The notes beneath the pieces were generated by a model, which was not told where the DNA came from, did no database searches, and was given only the letters and a program-made list of their open reading frames with translations. From positions 23,791-87,790 of the forward strand of contig NZ_CADDTS010000014.1 of NCBI RefSeq assembly GCF_902753875.1: a stretch of 64,000 nucleotides of DNA. Direction: 5' to 3'. Made by a program: the position numbers and the translations under genes. The stretch comes from Acinetobacter bouvetii (GTDB taxonomy: Bacteria > Pseudomonadota > Gammaproteobacteria > Pseudomonadales > Moraxellaceae). This document shows, piece by piece, positions 47,035-56,913 of the stretch (the first letter of the stretch is position 1; each line of letters begins with the position of its first letter).

Positions 47035-48012
47035 ATGGCCATCGACTTCAAGCAAGACATTCTCGCCCCTGTTGCTTCAGATTTTGCTGCGATGGACACT
47101 TTTATCAATGAAGGAATTACCTCAAAAGTCGCTTTAGTCATGGCTGTCAGCAAACACGTCGTAGAAGCTGGCGGTAAACGCATGCGACCAATCATGTGTT
47201 TATTGGCCGCCAAAGCTTGTGGCGCAGAAGACATTGAACGGCAACGTAAACTGGCTGCCATTATTGAAATGCTGCATACAGCAACACTAGTGCACGATGA
47301 TGTGGTGGATGAATCCGGCTTACGTCGTGGCCGCCCAACTGCCAATGCCACCTGGAACAACCAGACTGCTGTTTTAGTCGGTGATTTCCTGATTTCGCGT
47401 GCCTTCGATTTGCTGGTCGATTTGAATGACATGACCTTGCTTAAAGATTTTTCCACTGGTACTTGTGAAATTGCCGAAGGGGAAGTTTTACAGTTGCAAG
47501 CTCAGCATCAGCCAGAAACCACTGAAAAGACGTATCTCGACATTATTCATGGTAAAACTTCGCGCCTGTTTGAACTGGCAACTGAAGGCGCAGCCATTTT
47601 ATCTGGTACACCACACTACCGTGAACCGCTACGCCTCTTTGCCGGTCACTTTGGCAATGCCTTCCAGATTATTGATGATATTTTAGACTACACTTCGGAT
47701 GCAGAAACATTAGGTAAAAATATTGGTGATGATTTGATGGAAGGTAAACCGACTTTGCCGTTAATCTCAGCCTTGCAAAAAACTACCGATGAAGAACATG
47801 AAATTGTTCGTTTAAGTATTGCTACAGGTGGTCTTAACCATCTGGAGCGTGTAATTGAAATTGTACAAAACTGTGGTGCGCTGGATTATTGCCGCCAACG
47901 TGCAACTGAAGAAACACAATTTGCACTTCAAGCTTTAGATGCCCTACCAGATAGTGAATATCGTCAGGCACTGGTTAATCTGACCCAACTTGCCTTAAAC
48001 CGCATTCAATAA
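47035..48012 (+). CDS. ispB: polyprenyl (octaprenyl-type) diphosphate synthase
   Basis: IspB extends farnesyl diphosphate to the ubiquinone side chain. The 325 aa trans-prenyltransferase has the first aspartate-rich motif in LVHDDVVDESGLRRGRPTAN near residues 83-102 and the second in FQIIDDILDYTSD near 213-225. GGKRMRPIM and the catalytic lysines are present. In Acinetobacter the chain made is probably nine isoprene units, but chain length cannot be read from sequence. Confidence 0.96.
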   Translation: MAIDFKQDILAPVASDFAAMDTFINEGITSKVALVMAVSKHVVEAGGKRMRPIMCLLAAKACGAEDIERQRKLAAIIEMLHTATLVHDDVVDESGLRRGRPTANATWNNQTAVLVGDFLISRAFDLLVDLNDMTLLKDFSTGTCEIAEGEVLQLQAQHQPETTEKTYLDIIHGKTSRLFELATEGAAILSGTPHYREPLRLFAGHFGNAFQIIDDILDYTSDAETLGKNIGDDLMEGKPTLPLISALQKTTDEEHEIVRLSIATGGLNHLERVIEIVQNCGALDYCRQRATEETQFALQALDALPDSEYRQALVNLTQLALNRIQ

Positions 48013-48045
48013 CGGGACTTAAAAATATAGTTTACCCTTTCGCCT

Positions 48046-50100
48046 ATGCATATCAATTTTAATGATTTATTTTTAAAAATGCAGGAACAGCTTGAAACCA
48101 AGCAAGCTGTTCTTGATGATTCACTACTGATTGAGCTGGTGAATCGAATTCGTCCCAATGATTCGACCAATCACGAAGAAATCAACCGTAAATTTCAAGC
48201 GCTCATTCAAGCACTGCTACTCACTCCCGATGCAGTCAGCACATTTCAAAATTTTATCTTAAAACTGATTAGCCAATACAAACAGACCAGCTTATATGCC
48301 GATACAGGTATTTTGTCTCTGGATGGTTTTTGGAATCAGCTGGCGCAACGTCTTGGCGCACATTTTCTGCCACTGATTAATGATGAAAGCCAGTTACAGG
48401 ATTTAGTCCGCCGGGTTTTCTATCAGCGCAGTGATAAATACTGGTTGGACAGTATTTCGGAACAAAATTGGAAAAAGTTATTTACCCTGATTAATCAGGG
48501 TCATCGTAACCAGAAAGAAAAGCTGAAAATCAAAAGTGAGCTAATTAAAGCCATTACTGTATTGTCCTACCGGATCAGTGGCATTGGACTTTATCCTGAA
48601 TTTATTAATGCACAGCCCGATCTGACTGAATATGAATCGCCTTTTTTGGTGCAAAACCGGGAAATTATCGAATTCATTCAGCATTATAAAAAGCTGCATC
48701 AAAATACTGACCCAATGGCAGTGATTATTCCGCCGGATGCCTCACAAGCCTTAGTGATGATTGAACAGTGTCGGGACGTTGTACTCAAGATCCGTCGTGC
48801 CATTAAACGCATTGGCGTCAGCTTAAGTCTAACTTACCTGTTGTCGTTGCTGGAACAATGTCTGGACCGAATTGAACTGCTAATCAACCTGATGGGTGAT
48901 GAAGATCAGATCCGATATGAATCGTTAGGTATATTGATGGTGGATATAACCACTGCCATCTATAGTGAACGTAGTGTGCGCTCCCTGCTGGCAACCAATA
49001 GCGAACTGATTGCATTACAGGTCACTGAAAATGCCAGCAAGACCGGTGAACATTATGTAAGTACGGACCAGCAAGGCTTTTGGTCCATGTACAAGTCAGC
49101 TGCAGGTGCAGGTGTCATTATTGCCACCATGGCAAGCTTAAAAATACTGGCAACAAGACTGGTTTTAGCTCCAATCATGCAGGCTTTTGTATTTAGCATG
49201 AACTATTCACTTGGATTTATGCTGATTCATGTGCTGCATTTTACCGTGGCCACCAAACAGCCAGCCATGACCGCAGCAGCACTTGCAGCCACGGTACAAC
49301 ATAGTAAAGGCTCTAAAACTGCACAGATTGCCGAACTTGCAGCACTGATTATCAATATTATCCGGACCCAGTTCATTGCGATTATTGGCAATATTTCGAT
49401 TGCCATTCCAACTGCGGCCGTGATTACCCTGCTGTGGCAATATGGTATGGATGAGCCACTACTCACACATGTCAAAGCCACCAAACTCTTACATTCCCTC
49501 AATCCTTTCACCTCTCTGGCCATTCCGCATGCAGCGATTGCCGGGGTCTGTCTTTTCTTTTCAGGATTAATTGCTGGCTATTTTGACAATATGGCAGTGT
49601 ACCGAAAGGTGGGTCCACGCCTGAAGGCTCATGCGCGGTTAAAACTGTTATTAGGACAACAACGTCTGGATAAATTTGCTGCATATATTGAACGAAATTT
49701 AGGGGCACTGGCCGGTAACTTCCTCTTCGGAATCATGCTTGGCAGTATGGGTACTATAGGCTTTATCTTGGGATTGCCTCTGGATATCCGTCATATTGCC
49801 TTTGCTTCGGCCAACTTTATTCAAGGTTTGCTCTGCGTGAATGGCAGCCCTGAAATTGGTTTGATTATTGTTTCATTTTTGGGGGTATTACTGATTGGCT
49901 TGACCAACCTGTTTGTCAGTTTTAGTCTGACCATTATTGTTGCCTTACGCGCTCGCCGGGTTCGCTTTGAACAATGGAAGCCCTTAGCCAAACTGGTACT
50001 CACCCATTTCCTGACTCGACCTAGTGACTTTTTTTGGCCACCAAAAACCCCACTGGAAGTTGAAGAAATTTCTCACTCACAAAAATCTACACAGAAGTAA
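48046..50100 (+). CDS. SpecificRecomb-family (Gcr-type) membrane protein
   Basis: The 684 aa protein fits the family annotated as site-specific recombinase Gcr (SpecificRecomb). The N-terminal half (about 1-350) is soluble and helical. The C-terminal half has about six membrane helices, with HFTVATKQPAMTAAALAATV and ISIAIPTAAVITLLWQYG as typical blocks. The name recombinase is old; a membrane protein of this shape is unlikely to act as a recombinase, so its function is open. It follows ispB after 33 bases. Confidence 0.8.
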   Translation: MHINFNDLFLKMQEQLETKQAVLDDSLLIELVNRIRPNDSTNHEEINRKFQALIQALLLTPDAVSTFQNFILKLISQYKQTSLYADTGILSLDGFWNQLAQRLGAHFLPLINDESQLQDLVRRVFYQRSDKYWLDSISEQNWKKLFTLINQGHRNQKEKLKIKSELIKAITVLSYRISGIGLYPEFINAQPDLTEYESPFLVQNREIIEFIQHYKKLHQNTDPMAVIIPPDASQALVMIEQCRDVVLKIRRAIKRIGVSLSLTYLLSLLEQCLDRIELLINLMGDEDQIRYESLGILMVDITTAIYSERSVRSLLATNSELIALQVTENASKTGEHYVSTDQQGFWSMYKSAAGAGVIIATMASLKILATRLVLAPIMQAFVFSMNYSLGFMLIHVLHFTVATKQPAMTAAALAATVQHSKGSKTAQIAELAALIINIIRTQFIAIIGNISIAIPTAAVITLLWQYGMDEPLLTHVKATKLLHSLNPFTSLAIPHAAIAGVCLFFSGLIAGYFDNMAVYRKVGPRLKAHARLKLLLGQQRLDKFAAYIERNLGALAGNFLFGIMLGSMGTIGFILGLPLDIRHIAFASANFIQGLLCVNGSPEIGLIIVSFLGVLLIGLTNLFVSFSLTIIVALRARRVRFEQWKPLAKLVLTHFLTRPSDFFWPPKTPLEVEEISHSQKSTQK

Positions 50101-50172
50101 TCGTTATTTTGTTTTACATCATGTTAAAAAATCGGTAAAAAAGAAATTAGCATAATTTACACACACTTGAAA

Positions 50173-50198
50173 TAAAGTGTACTGATGAGTACACTTTA
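50173..50198. promoter_or_regulatory. perfect 11-bp inverted repeat upstream of the PAP2 gene
   Basis: TAAAGTGTACT (50173-50183) and AGTACACTTTA (50188-50198) form a perfect hairpin around GATG. No T-run follows, so it is more like an operator than a terminator. It lies about 50 bases before the PAP2 start and could control PAP2 and adeIJK. Confidence 0.4.
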
Positions 50199-50248
50199 AC
50201 CATTCATTAGTCATGCTTCAATCGACTAAGATAAAAAAGGTTCCTAAC

Positions 50249-50854
50249 ATGCCTTATATGTTGCTTGGTGTAGGATTTTTATTATTTATTTTCAGCATAT
50301 TAATGCTTCTCATCCCATCACTTCATCAGCTTGATCTGGTAATAGTGCAATGGATGAGCCAGCATCGTAGCAACGCTGTCAATATGATATTTATCACACT
50401 TTCGACACTCGGCGGCATGCCATTTGTGTTATTTTTAACCACAGTCTGGTGTGTACACCAAGGCTGGTATAAAAAATACACGAATGTCGTTTTTATCAGT
50501 TTGGGACTGATTGGAAGCAGTGCCACGGTTTGGCTGCTTAAATATTTGATTTCAAGACCTCGCCCACCTGAAATGTATCATCTGGTGAATAGCTATGGTG
50601 CTTCATTTCCCAGTGCGCATAGTATCTATGCCGCTACTTTGGGTTGTCTTGCAATCTATCTTGGCCAAAAACATCCGAAGCACACGTTGATTTGTATATG
50701 TGCTTTTATATGGTTGTTACTTATGGGAATTTCAAGGGTATACCTTGGGGTGCATTTCCCCTCTGATGTCTTGGCAGGTTGGAGCATAGGTTTTATTTGG
50801 ATCACACTACTGTATCTGTTGTATGCCAAATTTAGCAGAGCGAAAACAAATTAG
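50249..50854 (+). CDS. PAP2-family phosphatase
   Basis: The protein has about five or six membrane helices and the three PAP2 catalytic blocks: KYLISRPRPP, FPSAHSIYA and SRVYLGVHFPSDVLAG. Such enzymes remove phosphate from lipid phosphates, including undecaprenyl diphosphate. I chose the ATG at 50249 (201 aa), with AAAAGG eight bases upstream; an ATG at 50213 adds 12 residues and has no ribosome-binding site. adeI follows after 32 bases, an arrangement also seen in A. baumannii. Confidence 0.9.
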   Translation: MPYMLLGVGFLLFIFSILMLLIPSLHQLDLVIVQWMSQHRSNAVNMIFITLSTLGGMPFVLFLTTVWCVHQGWYKKYTNVVFISLGLIGSSATVWLLKYLISRPRPPEMYHLVNSYGASFPSAHSIYAATLGCLAIYLGQKHPKHTLICICAFIWLLLMGISRVYLGVHFPSDVLAGWSIGFIWITLLYLLYAKFSRAKTN

Positions 50855-50857
50855 TTT

Positions 50858-50873
50858 TTAGATAATAATCTAA
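50858..50873 (+). promoter_or_regulatory. palindrome directly upstream of adeI
   Basis: TTAGAT AATA ATCTAA is a perfect inverted repeat between the PAP2 gene and adeI, 13 bases before the adeI ATG. In A. baumannii adeIJK is repressed by the TetR-type regulator AdeN; this site is an untested candidate operator. Confidence 0.4.
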
Positions 50874-50886
50874 TCGAGGTGGAAGA

Positions 50887-52155
50887 ATGATGTCTGCAAA
50901 GCTATGGGCGCCCGCCCTAACCGCTTGCGCATTAGCGACAAGTATTGCACTTGTTGGTTGTAGCAAAGATCCTAAGGATGCGCAGCAAGCTGCAGCAGCC
51001 CAAAAAATGCCGCCGACGGAAGTCGGTGTCATTGTTGCTCAACCTCAAAGTGTAGAGCAATCGGTAGAACTTTCAGGTCGTACCACGGCATTTGAAATTT
51101 CTGAAGTTCGGCCTCAAACCAGTGGCGTAATTCTGAAACGTTTATTCACTGAAGGCAGCTATGTGCGTGAAGGTCAGGCGTTGTATGAAATTGACTCACG
51201 TACCAACCGTGCCGGTGTAGATAGCGCACGTGCGGCATTAACCCGCCAGCAAGCTAACCTGAATGTGTTACGTGTGAAAGAAGGTCGCTACCGTCAACTT
51301 GTCGGCACCAATGCCATTTCAAAACAAGAATATGATGATATTGCTGCTCAAGTAAAATTGGCTGAAGCCGATGTCGCAGCAACCCAGGCTGAACTTAAAA
51401 ATGCAGAAATCAACCTCGGTTACTCAACTGTTCGCTCGCCTATTTCAGGTCAAACCAACCGCTCTACAGTTACAGTAGGTGCTTTGGTCACTGCTAGCCA
51501 AGCTGATCCTTTGGTTACGGTTCAGCGTCTAGACCCGATTTATGTCGACATTAACCAGTCGAGTGCTGAATTGTTGCGTTTACGTCAACAATTGAGCCAA
51601 GGTAGCTTGGGTAGCAGCAACAACACCAAAGTGAAGCTGAAACTTGAAGATGGTAGTTATTACCCAGTTGAAGGTCGCCTTGCATTTTCAGATGCCAGTG
51701 TGAACCCAGAAACAGGTACTGTAACTTTACGTGCCGTATTCCAGAACCCGAATCACCTGCTGCTTCCAGGTATGTATGCCACTGCTCAAATCGTACAGGG
51801 CGTCGTTCCCAATGCGATCTTGATTCCACAGGCTGCAATTACCCGCACACCAACAGGTCAGGCGATTGCCATGATTGTCAACGCCAAAGGTGTGGTTGAA
51901 ACACGTCCTGTAGAAACTTCTGGTGTTCAAGGTCAAAACTGGATTGTGACTAAAGGTCTGCAAACCGGTGAAAAAGTGATTGTAGATGGTATTGCCAAGG
52001 TGAAAGAAGGTGCAACTGTGGTTGCCAAACCTTATCAACCTCAAGCTGCAGCACCTCAGGGTGCAGCTAAACCTGCAGCAGAAGCAAATAAAGCAGGAAA
52101 ACCTGCTGAACAGGCTCAACCAAAAACTGAACAAAAAGCTACTTCAAATGCATAA
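50887..52155 (+). CDS. adeI: AdeI-type membrane fusion protein of RND efflux pump
   Basis: AdeI links AdeJ to the outer-membrane channel AdeK. The 422 aa lipoprotein has a lipobox LVGC (cysteine at about residue 25), then the lipoyl/hairpin/barrel layout: EVRPQTSGVILKRLF, a helical hairpin (about 100-175), and YSTVRSPISGQTNRSTV. VVPNAILIPQAAITR is in the membrane-proximal domain. It closely resembles A. baumannii AdeI. The C-terminal tail is alanine/lysine-rich. It is the first gene of adeIJK, 12 bases before adeJ. Confidence 0.95.
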   Translation: MMSAKLWAPALTACALATSIALVGCSKDPKDAQQAAAAQKMPPTEVGVIVAQPQSVEQSVELSGRTTAFEISEVRPQTSGVILKRLFTEGSYVREGQALYEIDSRTNRAGVDSARAALTRQQANLNVLRVKEGRYRQLVGTNAISKQEYDDIAAQVKLAEADVAATQAELKNAEINLGYSTVRSPISGQTNRSTVTVGALVTASQADPLVTVQRLDPIYVDINQSSAELLRLRQQLSQGSLGSSNNTKVKLKLEDGSYYPVEGRLAFSDASVNPETGTVTLRAVFQNPNHLLLPGMYATAQIVQGVVPNAILIPQAAITRTPTGQAIAMIVNAKGVVETRPVETSGVQGQNWIVTKGLQTGEKVIVDGIAKVKEGATVVAKPYQPQAAAPQGAAKPAAEANKAGKPAEQAQPKTEQKATSNA

Positions 52156-52167
52156 GGGGTAGACTAA

Positions 52168-55100
52168 ATGGCTCACTTTTTTATTCATCGCCCAATCTTT
52201 GCATGGGTGATTGCATTGGTGATTATGCTGGCGGGTGTGTTAACCCTCAGCAAAATGCCGATTGCACAATATCCGACCATTGCGCCTCCAACAGTCACCA
52301 TTGCGGCGACATATCCAGGTGCATCTGCTGAAACTGTAGAAAATACAGTGACCCAGATTATTGAGCAACAAATGAATGGTCTGGACGGCTTACGTTATAT
52401 TTCGTCTAATAGTGCGGGTAACGGTCAAGCCTCTATTTCTTTGAACTTCGAACAAGGGATTGACCCAGACATCGCCCAAGTTCAGGTACAAAATAAATTA
52501 CAGTCAGCAACTGCCCTACTTCCTGAAGATGTACAACGTCAGGGTGTAAAAGTGACTAAATCGGGTGCCAGCTTCTTGCAGGTACTGGCATTTTATTCAC
52601 CCAATGGCGAACTGACTGATGCAGACATTAAAGATTACGTAAACTCGAATATTTCCGAACCACTGAGCCGTGTGGCTGGTGTAGGTGAAGTACAGGTGTT
52701 TGGTGGTTCATATGCCATGCGTATCTGGCTAGATCCTGCAAAACTCAGCAGTTACCAGCTCACACCAAGTGATGTCGTGACAGCCCTTCGTACCCAAAAC
52801 GCACAAGTTGCCGTGGGTCAGTTAGGGGGTGCACCCGCAGTTCAAGGTCAAGTGCTGAATGCAACAGTGAATGCACAAAGCCTGTTACAGACTCCTGAAC
52901 AATTCCGTAGCATTTTCCTTAAAAATGTCGGTTCTGGTGCAAAAGTTACTATTGGTGATGTGGCTAAAGTTGAATTAGGTTCGGACAATTACCAATTCAC
53001 CTCTAAATTTAACGGCAAGCCTGCAGGTGGTGTTGCAATTAAACTGGCAACAGGTGCCAATGCCTTAGATACTGCAACGGCTGTTGAAGAACGTTTAGTA
53101 CAACTTCGTAAAAACTATCCAAATGGTTTAAAAGACCAGTTAGCTTTTGATACGACTCCGTTTATTAAACTTTCAATTGAAAGTGTGGTTCACACCTTAG
53201 TTGAAGCAATTATTCTGGTCTTCATTGTCATGTTCCTGTTCTTGCAGAACTGGCGTGCGACCCTGATTCCAACTATGGCTGTACCAGTGGTGGTCTTGGG
53301 TACCTTTGCGATCATCAACCTGTTCGGCTTCTCGATTAACACCTTGACCATGTTTGCCATGGTACTGGCCATCGGCTTGCTGGTGGATGATGCCATCGTT
53401 GTCGTTGAGAACGTTGAACGTGTGATGCAGGAAGAACATCTCGATCCTGTCACGGCGACTGAAAAGTCCATGCAACAGATTTCGGGTGCCTTGATTGGTA
53501 TTACCACCGTATTGACTGCGGTATTCGTACCGATGGCATTCTTCAGTGGCACAACCGGGGTAATTTACCGTCAGTTCTCGATCACACTGGTTACCGCCAT
53601 GATCTTGTCGTTAACTGTCGCATTAACCTTTACCCCTGCCCTTTGTGCAACCTTGCTGAAACAGCATGAAAAAGATAAACCGGAAAGTAATGGTATTTTT
53701 GCCCGCTTCTTCCGCTGGTTTAACCACAGCTTTGACCGTCTTTCTCATGGCTATCAAAACTGGGTTAGCAAACTACTGATTCATAAAGTGATTGCGGCTG
53801 CAATTTATGCAGTCGTGATTGCTGGCTTGTTATTTTTGTTTAAAAGCTTACCAAGCTCATTCTTGCCAGATGAGGACCAAGGTGTGGTCATGACACTGGT
53901 ACAGCTTCCACCAAATGCGACACTAGACCGTACTGAAAAAGTCATTGATCAAATGACCGGATTCTTTATGGAAGGTGAACATGCCAATGTAGATTCTGTA
54001 TTTAGTGTTGCAGGCTTCTCATTCACCGGTGTGGGTCAAAATGCCGGCTTGGCTTTCATTAAATTGAAAGACTGGAGCGACCGTACGACTGCTGAATCGA
54101 AAATTGGGGCCATTATCCAGCGCGGTATGGCACTGAACGTGATTGCTAAAGACGCTTCTTATGTGATGCCATTGCAGCTTCCTGCGATGCCTGAACTGGG
54201 TGTTTCTGCGGGCTTTAACTTGCAGTTGAAAGATGCTGCCGGTAATGGTCATGAAAAATTGATCACTGCACGTAACATGATTTTAGGTATGGCAGCACAA
54301 GACAAACGTCTCATTGGTGTGCGTCCAAATGGTCAGGAAGATACGCCACAATACAAAATTTATGTCGATAACGAAAAAGCCAGCGCTATGGGCGTCAGCA
54401 TTTCTGAAATCAACAGCACCATGAGTATTGCCTGGGGTGGTTCATACATTAATGACTTTATTGACCGCGGTCGCGTGAAAAAAGTCTATGTTCAAGCCGT
54501 ACCCGATGCGCGTATGATGCCGGAAGATTTGAACAAGTGGTACGTACGTAACAACTTAGGACAAATGGTTCCGTTCTCTGCCTTTGCAACAGGTGAATGG
54601 ACTTATGGTTCACCACGTCTTGAGCGTTATAACGGTATTTCATCGGTAAACATTCAAGGTACTCCTGCACCGGGCGTCAGCTCTGGTGATGCGATGCTTG
54701 CAATGGAGGAGATCATTGCCAAACTTCCGCAAATGGGTATGAGTGGTTATGACTATGAATGGACAGGTTTATCTTTAGAAGAACGTGAAGCAGGTTCGCA
54801 AACCGCAAGTCTTTATGCGCTTTCTATGTTAATCGTGTTCTTGTGTCTTGCTGCATTGTATGAAAGCTGGTCTATTCCATTCTCTGTCCTTTTGGTGATT
54901 CCTTTAGGTATTGTGGGTGCAATTGGCCTAACTTTCTTGGGCATGGTGGTTCTGAAAGATCCGAACTTGTCGAATAACATTTACTTCCAGGTTGCGATTA
55001 TTGCCGTCATTGGTTTGGCTGCAAAAAATGCGATCCTGATTGTCGAATTCGCCAAGGAACTGCAGGAAGATAAAGGCGAGCCTTTACTTGAAGCAACCTT

Positions 55101-55350
55101 GCATGCAGCAAAAATGCGTTTACGTCCAATCATCATGACCACCCTTGCCTTCGGTTTTGGTGTACTTCCTCTTGCCCTTTCATCAGGTGCAGGCGCAGGT
55201 AGCCAACACTCAGTCGGTTATGGTGTACTGGGTGGTGTGATCAGTTCAACTTTATTAGGTATCTTCTTTATTCCAGTGTTCTATGTATGGATTCGAAGTA
55301 TCTTCAAATACAAACCTAAAAAACCAAATAATCAGGAGCAAGCATCGTGA
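52168..55350 (+). CDS. adeJ: AdeJ-type RND multidrug efflux transporter
   Basis: AdeJ is the proton-driven pump of the AdeIJK system, which exports beta-lactams, chloramphenicol, tetracyclines and other drugs in Acinetobacter. The 1060 aa protein starts with FFIHRPIFAWVIALVIMLAG, has two sets of six membrane helices and two large periplasmic loops. The proton relay is in LAIGLLVDDAIVVVENVER (about residues 400-418), with the paired aspartates. Length matches the known 1058 aa protein closely. adeK follows directly at the stop codon. Confidence 0.96.
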   Translation: MAHFFIHRPIFAWVIALVIMLAGVLTLSKMPIAQYPTIAPPTVTIAATYPGASAETVENTVTQIIEQQMNGLDGLRYISSNSAGNGQASISLNFEQGIDPDIAQVQVQNKLQSATALLPEDVQRQGVKVTKSGASFLQVLAFYSPNGELTDADIKDYVNSNISEPLSRVAGVGEVQVFGGSYAMRIWLDPAKLSSYQLTPSDVVTALRTQNAQVAVGQLGGAPAVQGQVLNATVNAQSLLQTPEQFRSIFLKNVGSGAKVTIGDVAKVELGSDNYQFTSKFNGKPAGGVAIKLATGANALDTATAVEERLVQLRKNYPNGLKDQLAFDTTPFIKLSIESVVHTLVEAIILVFIVMFLFLQNWRATLIPTMAVPVVVLGTFAIINLFGFSINTLTMFAMVLAIGLLVDDAIVVVENVERVMQEEHLDPVTATEKSMQQISGALIGITTVLTAVFVPMAFFSGTTGVIYRQFSITLVTAMILSLTVALTFTPALCATLLKQHEKDKPESNGIFARFFRWFNHSFDRLSHGYQNWVSKLLIHKVIAAAIYAVVIAGLLFLFKSLPSSFLPDEDQGVVMTLVQLPPNATLDRTEKVIDQMTGFFMEGEHANVDSVFSVAGFSFTGVGQNAGLAFIKLKDWSDRTTAESKIGAIIQRGMALNVIAKDASYVMPLQLPAMPELGVSAGFNLQLKDAAGNGHEKLITARNMILGMAAQDKRLIGVRPNGQEDTPQYKIYVDNEKASAMGVSISEINSTMSIAWGGSYINDFIDRGRVKKVYVQAVPDARMMPEDLNKWYVRNNLGQMVPFSAFATGEWTYGSPRLERYNGISSVNIQGTPAPGVSSGDAMLAMEEIIAKLPQMGMSGYDYEWTGLSLEEREAGSQTASLYALSMLIVFLCLAALYESWSIPFSVLLVIPLGIVGAIGLTFLGMVVLKDPNLSNNIYFQVAIIAVIGLAAKNAILIVEFAKELQEDKGEPLLEATLHAAKMRLRPIIMTTLAFGFGVLPLALSSGAGAGSQHSVGYGVLGGVISSTLLGIFFIPVFYVWIRSIFKYKPKKPNNQEQAS

Positions 55351-56810
55351 TGCAAAAGGTATGGTCTATTTCAGGTCGTAGCATTGCGGTATCTGCACTT
55401 GCGCTTGCTTTGACAGCCTGTCAAAGCATGCGTGGCCCAGAGCCCGTAGCTCAAGCAAATATTCCAGAACAGGGTTATTTAACCGCCAGTTCTGGACCTT
55501 CAATTGCTGAACAAGGTTATAAAGACTTCTTTGCTGATCAACGCTTGCTTCAAGTGCTTGATCTGGCATTGGCCAATAACCGTGATTTGCGTACATCAAC
55601 GTTGAACATTCAACGTGCGCAGCAACAGTATCAAATTACCCAGAACAACCAGCTGCCAACCATTGGTGCCAGCGGTAGTGTGCTTCGTCAAGACACCCTG
55701 AACACTAAAGGTGCCATGACCAGTTACAATGTTGGTCTGGGTGTGACTGCCTATGAGCTGGATTTTTGGGGTCGTGTACGTAGCTTAAAAGATAATGCTT
55801 TAGATACGTATTTAGCGACGTCAAGTGCGCGAGATGCAACGCAAATTGCGTTGATTGGTCAGGTTGCTCAGGCATGGTTAAATTACTCGTTTGCCAATGC
55901 AAATTTAAAGCTTGCCGATCAAACCCTGAAAGCTCAGCTTGAGTCTTATAACCTCAACAAAAAACGTTTCGATGTGGGTATCGACAGTGAAGTTCCTGTT
56001 CGTCAGGCTCAGATCTCTGTAGAAACAGCGCGTAACGATGTTGCCAATTACAAGACCCAAATTGCCCAAGCGCAGAACTTGCTGAACCTGTTGGTTGGTC
56101 AACCAGTGCCTGCCAATTTGCTACCGACTCAACGTGTCACACGTATCAGTCAAAGCAATGCAATTGGTGCCGGTTTACCAAGCGACTTGTTAAACAACCG
56201 TCCGGACCTTCGTGCTGCCGAATATAAGCTTTCTGCAGCGGGTGCCAATATTGGTGCCGCGAAAGCACGCATGTTCCCGACCATCAGTTTGACCGGTAAT
56301 GCAGGCTATGCATCAACCAGCTTAAGCGACCTGTTTAAATCAGGTGGTTTTGTCTGGTCTGTTGGTCCAAGTATTGATCTGCCAATCTTCGATTGGGGCA
56401 CACGTAAAGCCAACATCAAAATTTCAGAAACAGATCAGCAAATTGCTTTGTCTGACTATGAAAAATCAATTCAGTCCGCTTTCCGCGAAGTGAATGATGC
56501 TTTGGCCGTACGTCAAAATATTGGTGACCGTTTGGCAGCACAGCGTCGTTTGGTTGATGCAACCAATACCACTTATAAACTTTCCAATGCACGCTTCCGC
56601 GCGGGTATTGACAGTTACTTAACCGTATTGGATGCACAACGTGCCTCATATGCAGCCGAACAAGGTTTATTGTTGCTTGAACAAGCCAACATGAATAACC
56701 AGGTTGAATTGTACAAAACCCTTGGTGGCGGACTAAAAGCCAACACAAGTGATGCAATTCAATACCAACCTTCTAGTGCTGAACGCAAAGCGGCAAATAG
56801 CGCTCAATAA
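55350..56810 (+). CDS. adeK: AdeK-type outer membrane efflux channel
   Basis: AdeK is the TolC-like outer-membrane lipoprotein channel of AdeIJK. The lipobox LTAC puts the cysteine at about residue 23. The two OEP repeats follow, with NNRDLRTSTLNIQRAQQQY and LPSDLLNNRPDLRAAEY as typical blocks. I chose the ATG at 55350, overlapping the adeJ TGA by one base; a GTG one codon earlier is possible. Length is 486 aa, near the known 484 aa. Confidence 0.95.
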   Translation: MQKVWSISGRSIAVSALALALTACQSMRGPEPVAQANIPEQGYLTASSGPSIAEQGYKDFFADQRLLQVLDLALANNRDLRTSTLNIQRAQQQYQITQNNQLPTIGASGSVLRQDTLNTKGAMTSYNVGLGVTAYELDFWGRVRSLKDNALDTYLATSSARDATQIALIGQVAQAWLNYSFANANLKLADQTLKAQLESYNLNKKRFDVGIDSEVPVRQAQISVETARNDVANYKTQIAQAQNLLNLLVGQPVPANLLPTQRVTRISQSNAIGAGLPSDLLNNRPDLRAAEYKLSAAGANIGAAKARMFPTISLTGNAGYASTSLSDLFKSGGFVWSVGPSIDLPIFDWGTRKANIKISETDQQIALSDYEKSIQSAFREVNDALAVRQNIGDRLAAQRRLVDATNTTYKLSNARFRAGIDSYLTVLDAQRASYAAEQGLLLLEQANMNNQVELYKTLGGGLKANTSDAIQYQPSSAERKAANSAQ

Positions 56811-56823
56811 ATAATCCTCAATA

Positions 56824-56852
56824 AAAAAGCCTGCGTAATGCAGGCTTTTTTA
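56824..56852 (+). terminator. rho-independent terminator after adeK
   Basis: AAAAAGCCTGC and GCAGGCTTTTT form a stem around GTAAT, with T-run, 14 bases after the adeK stop. It ends the adeIJK transcript. Confidence 0.92.
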
Positions 56853-56913
56853 TTGCTTTTTTAAGTCTGATTTTCTATCTTCACTAGACGCCTTCTCATT
56901 TGAATATTAAAAA

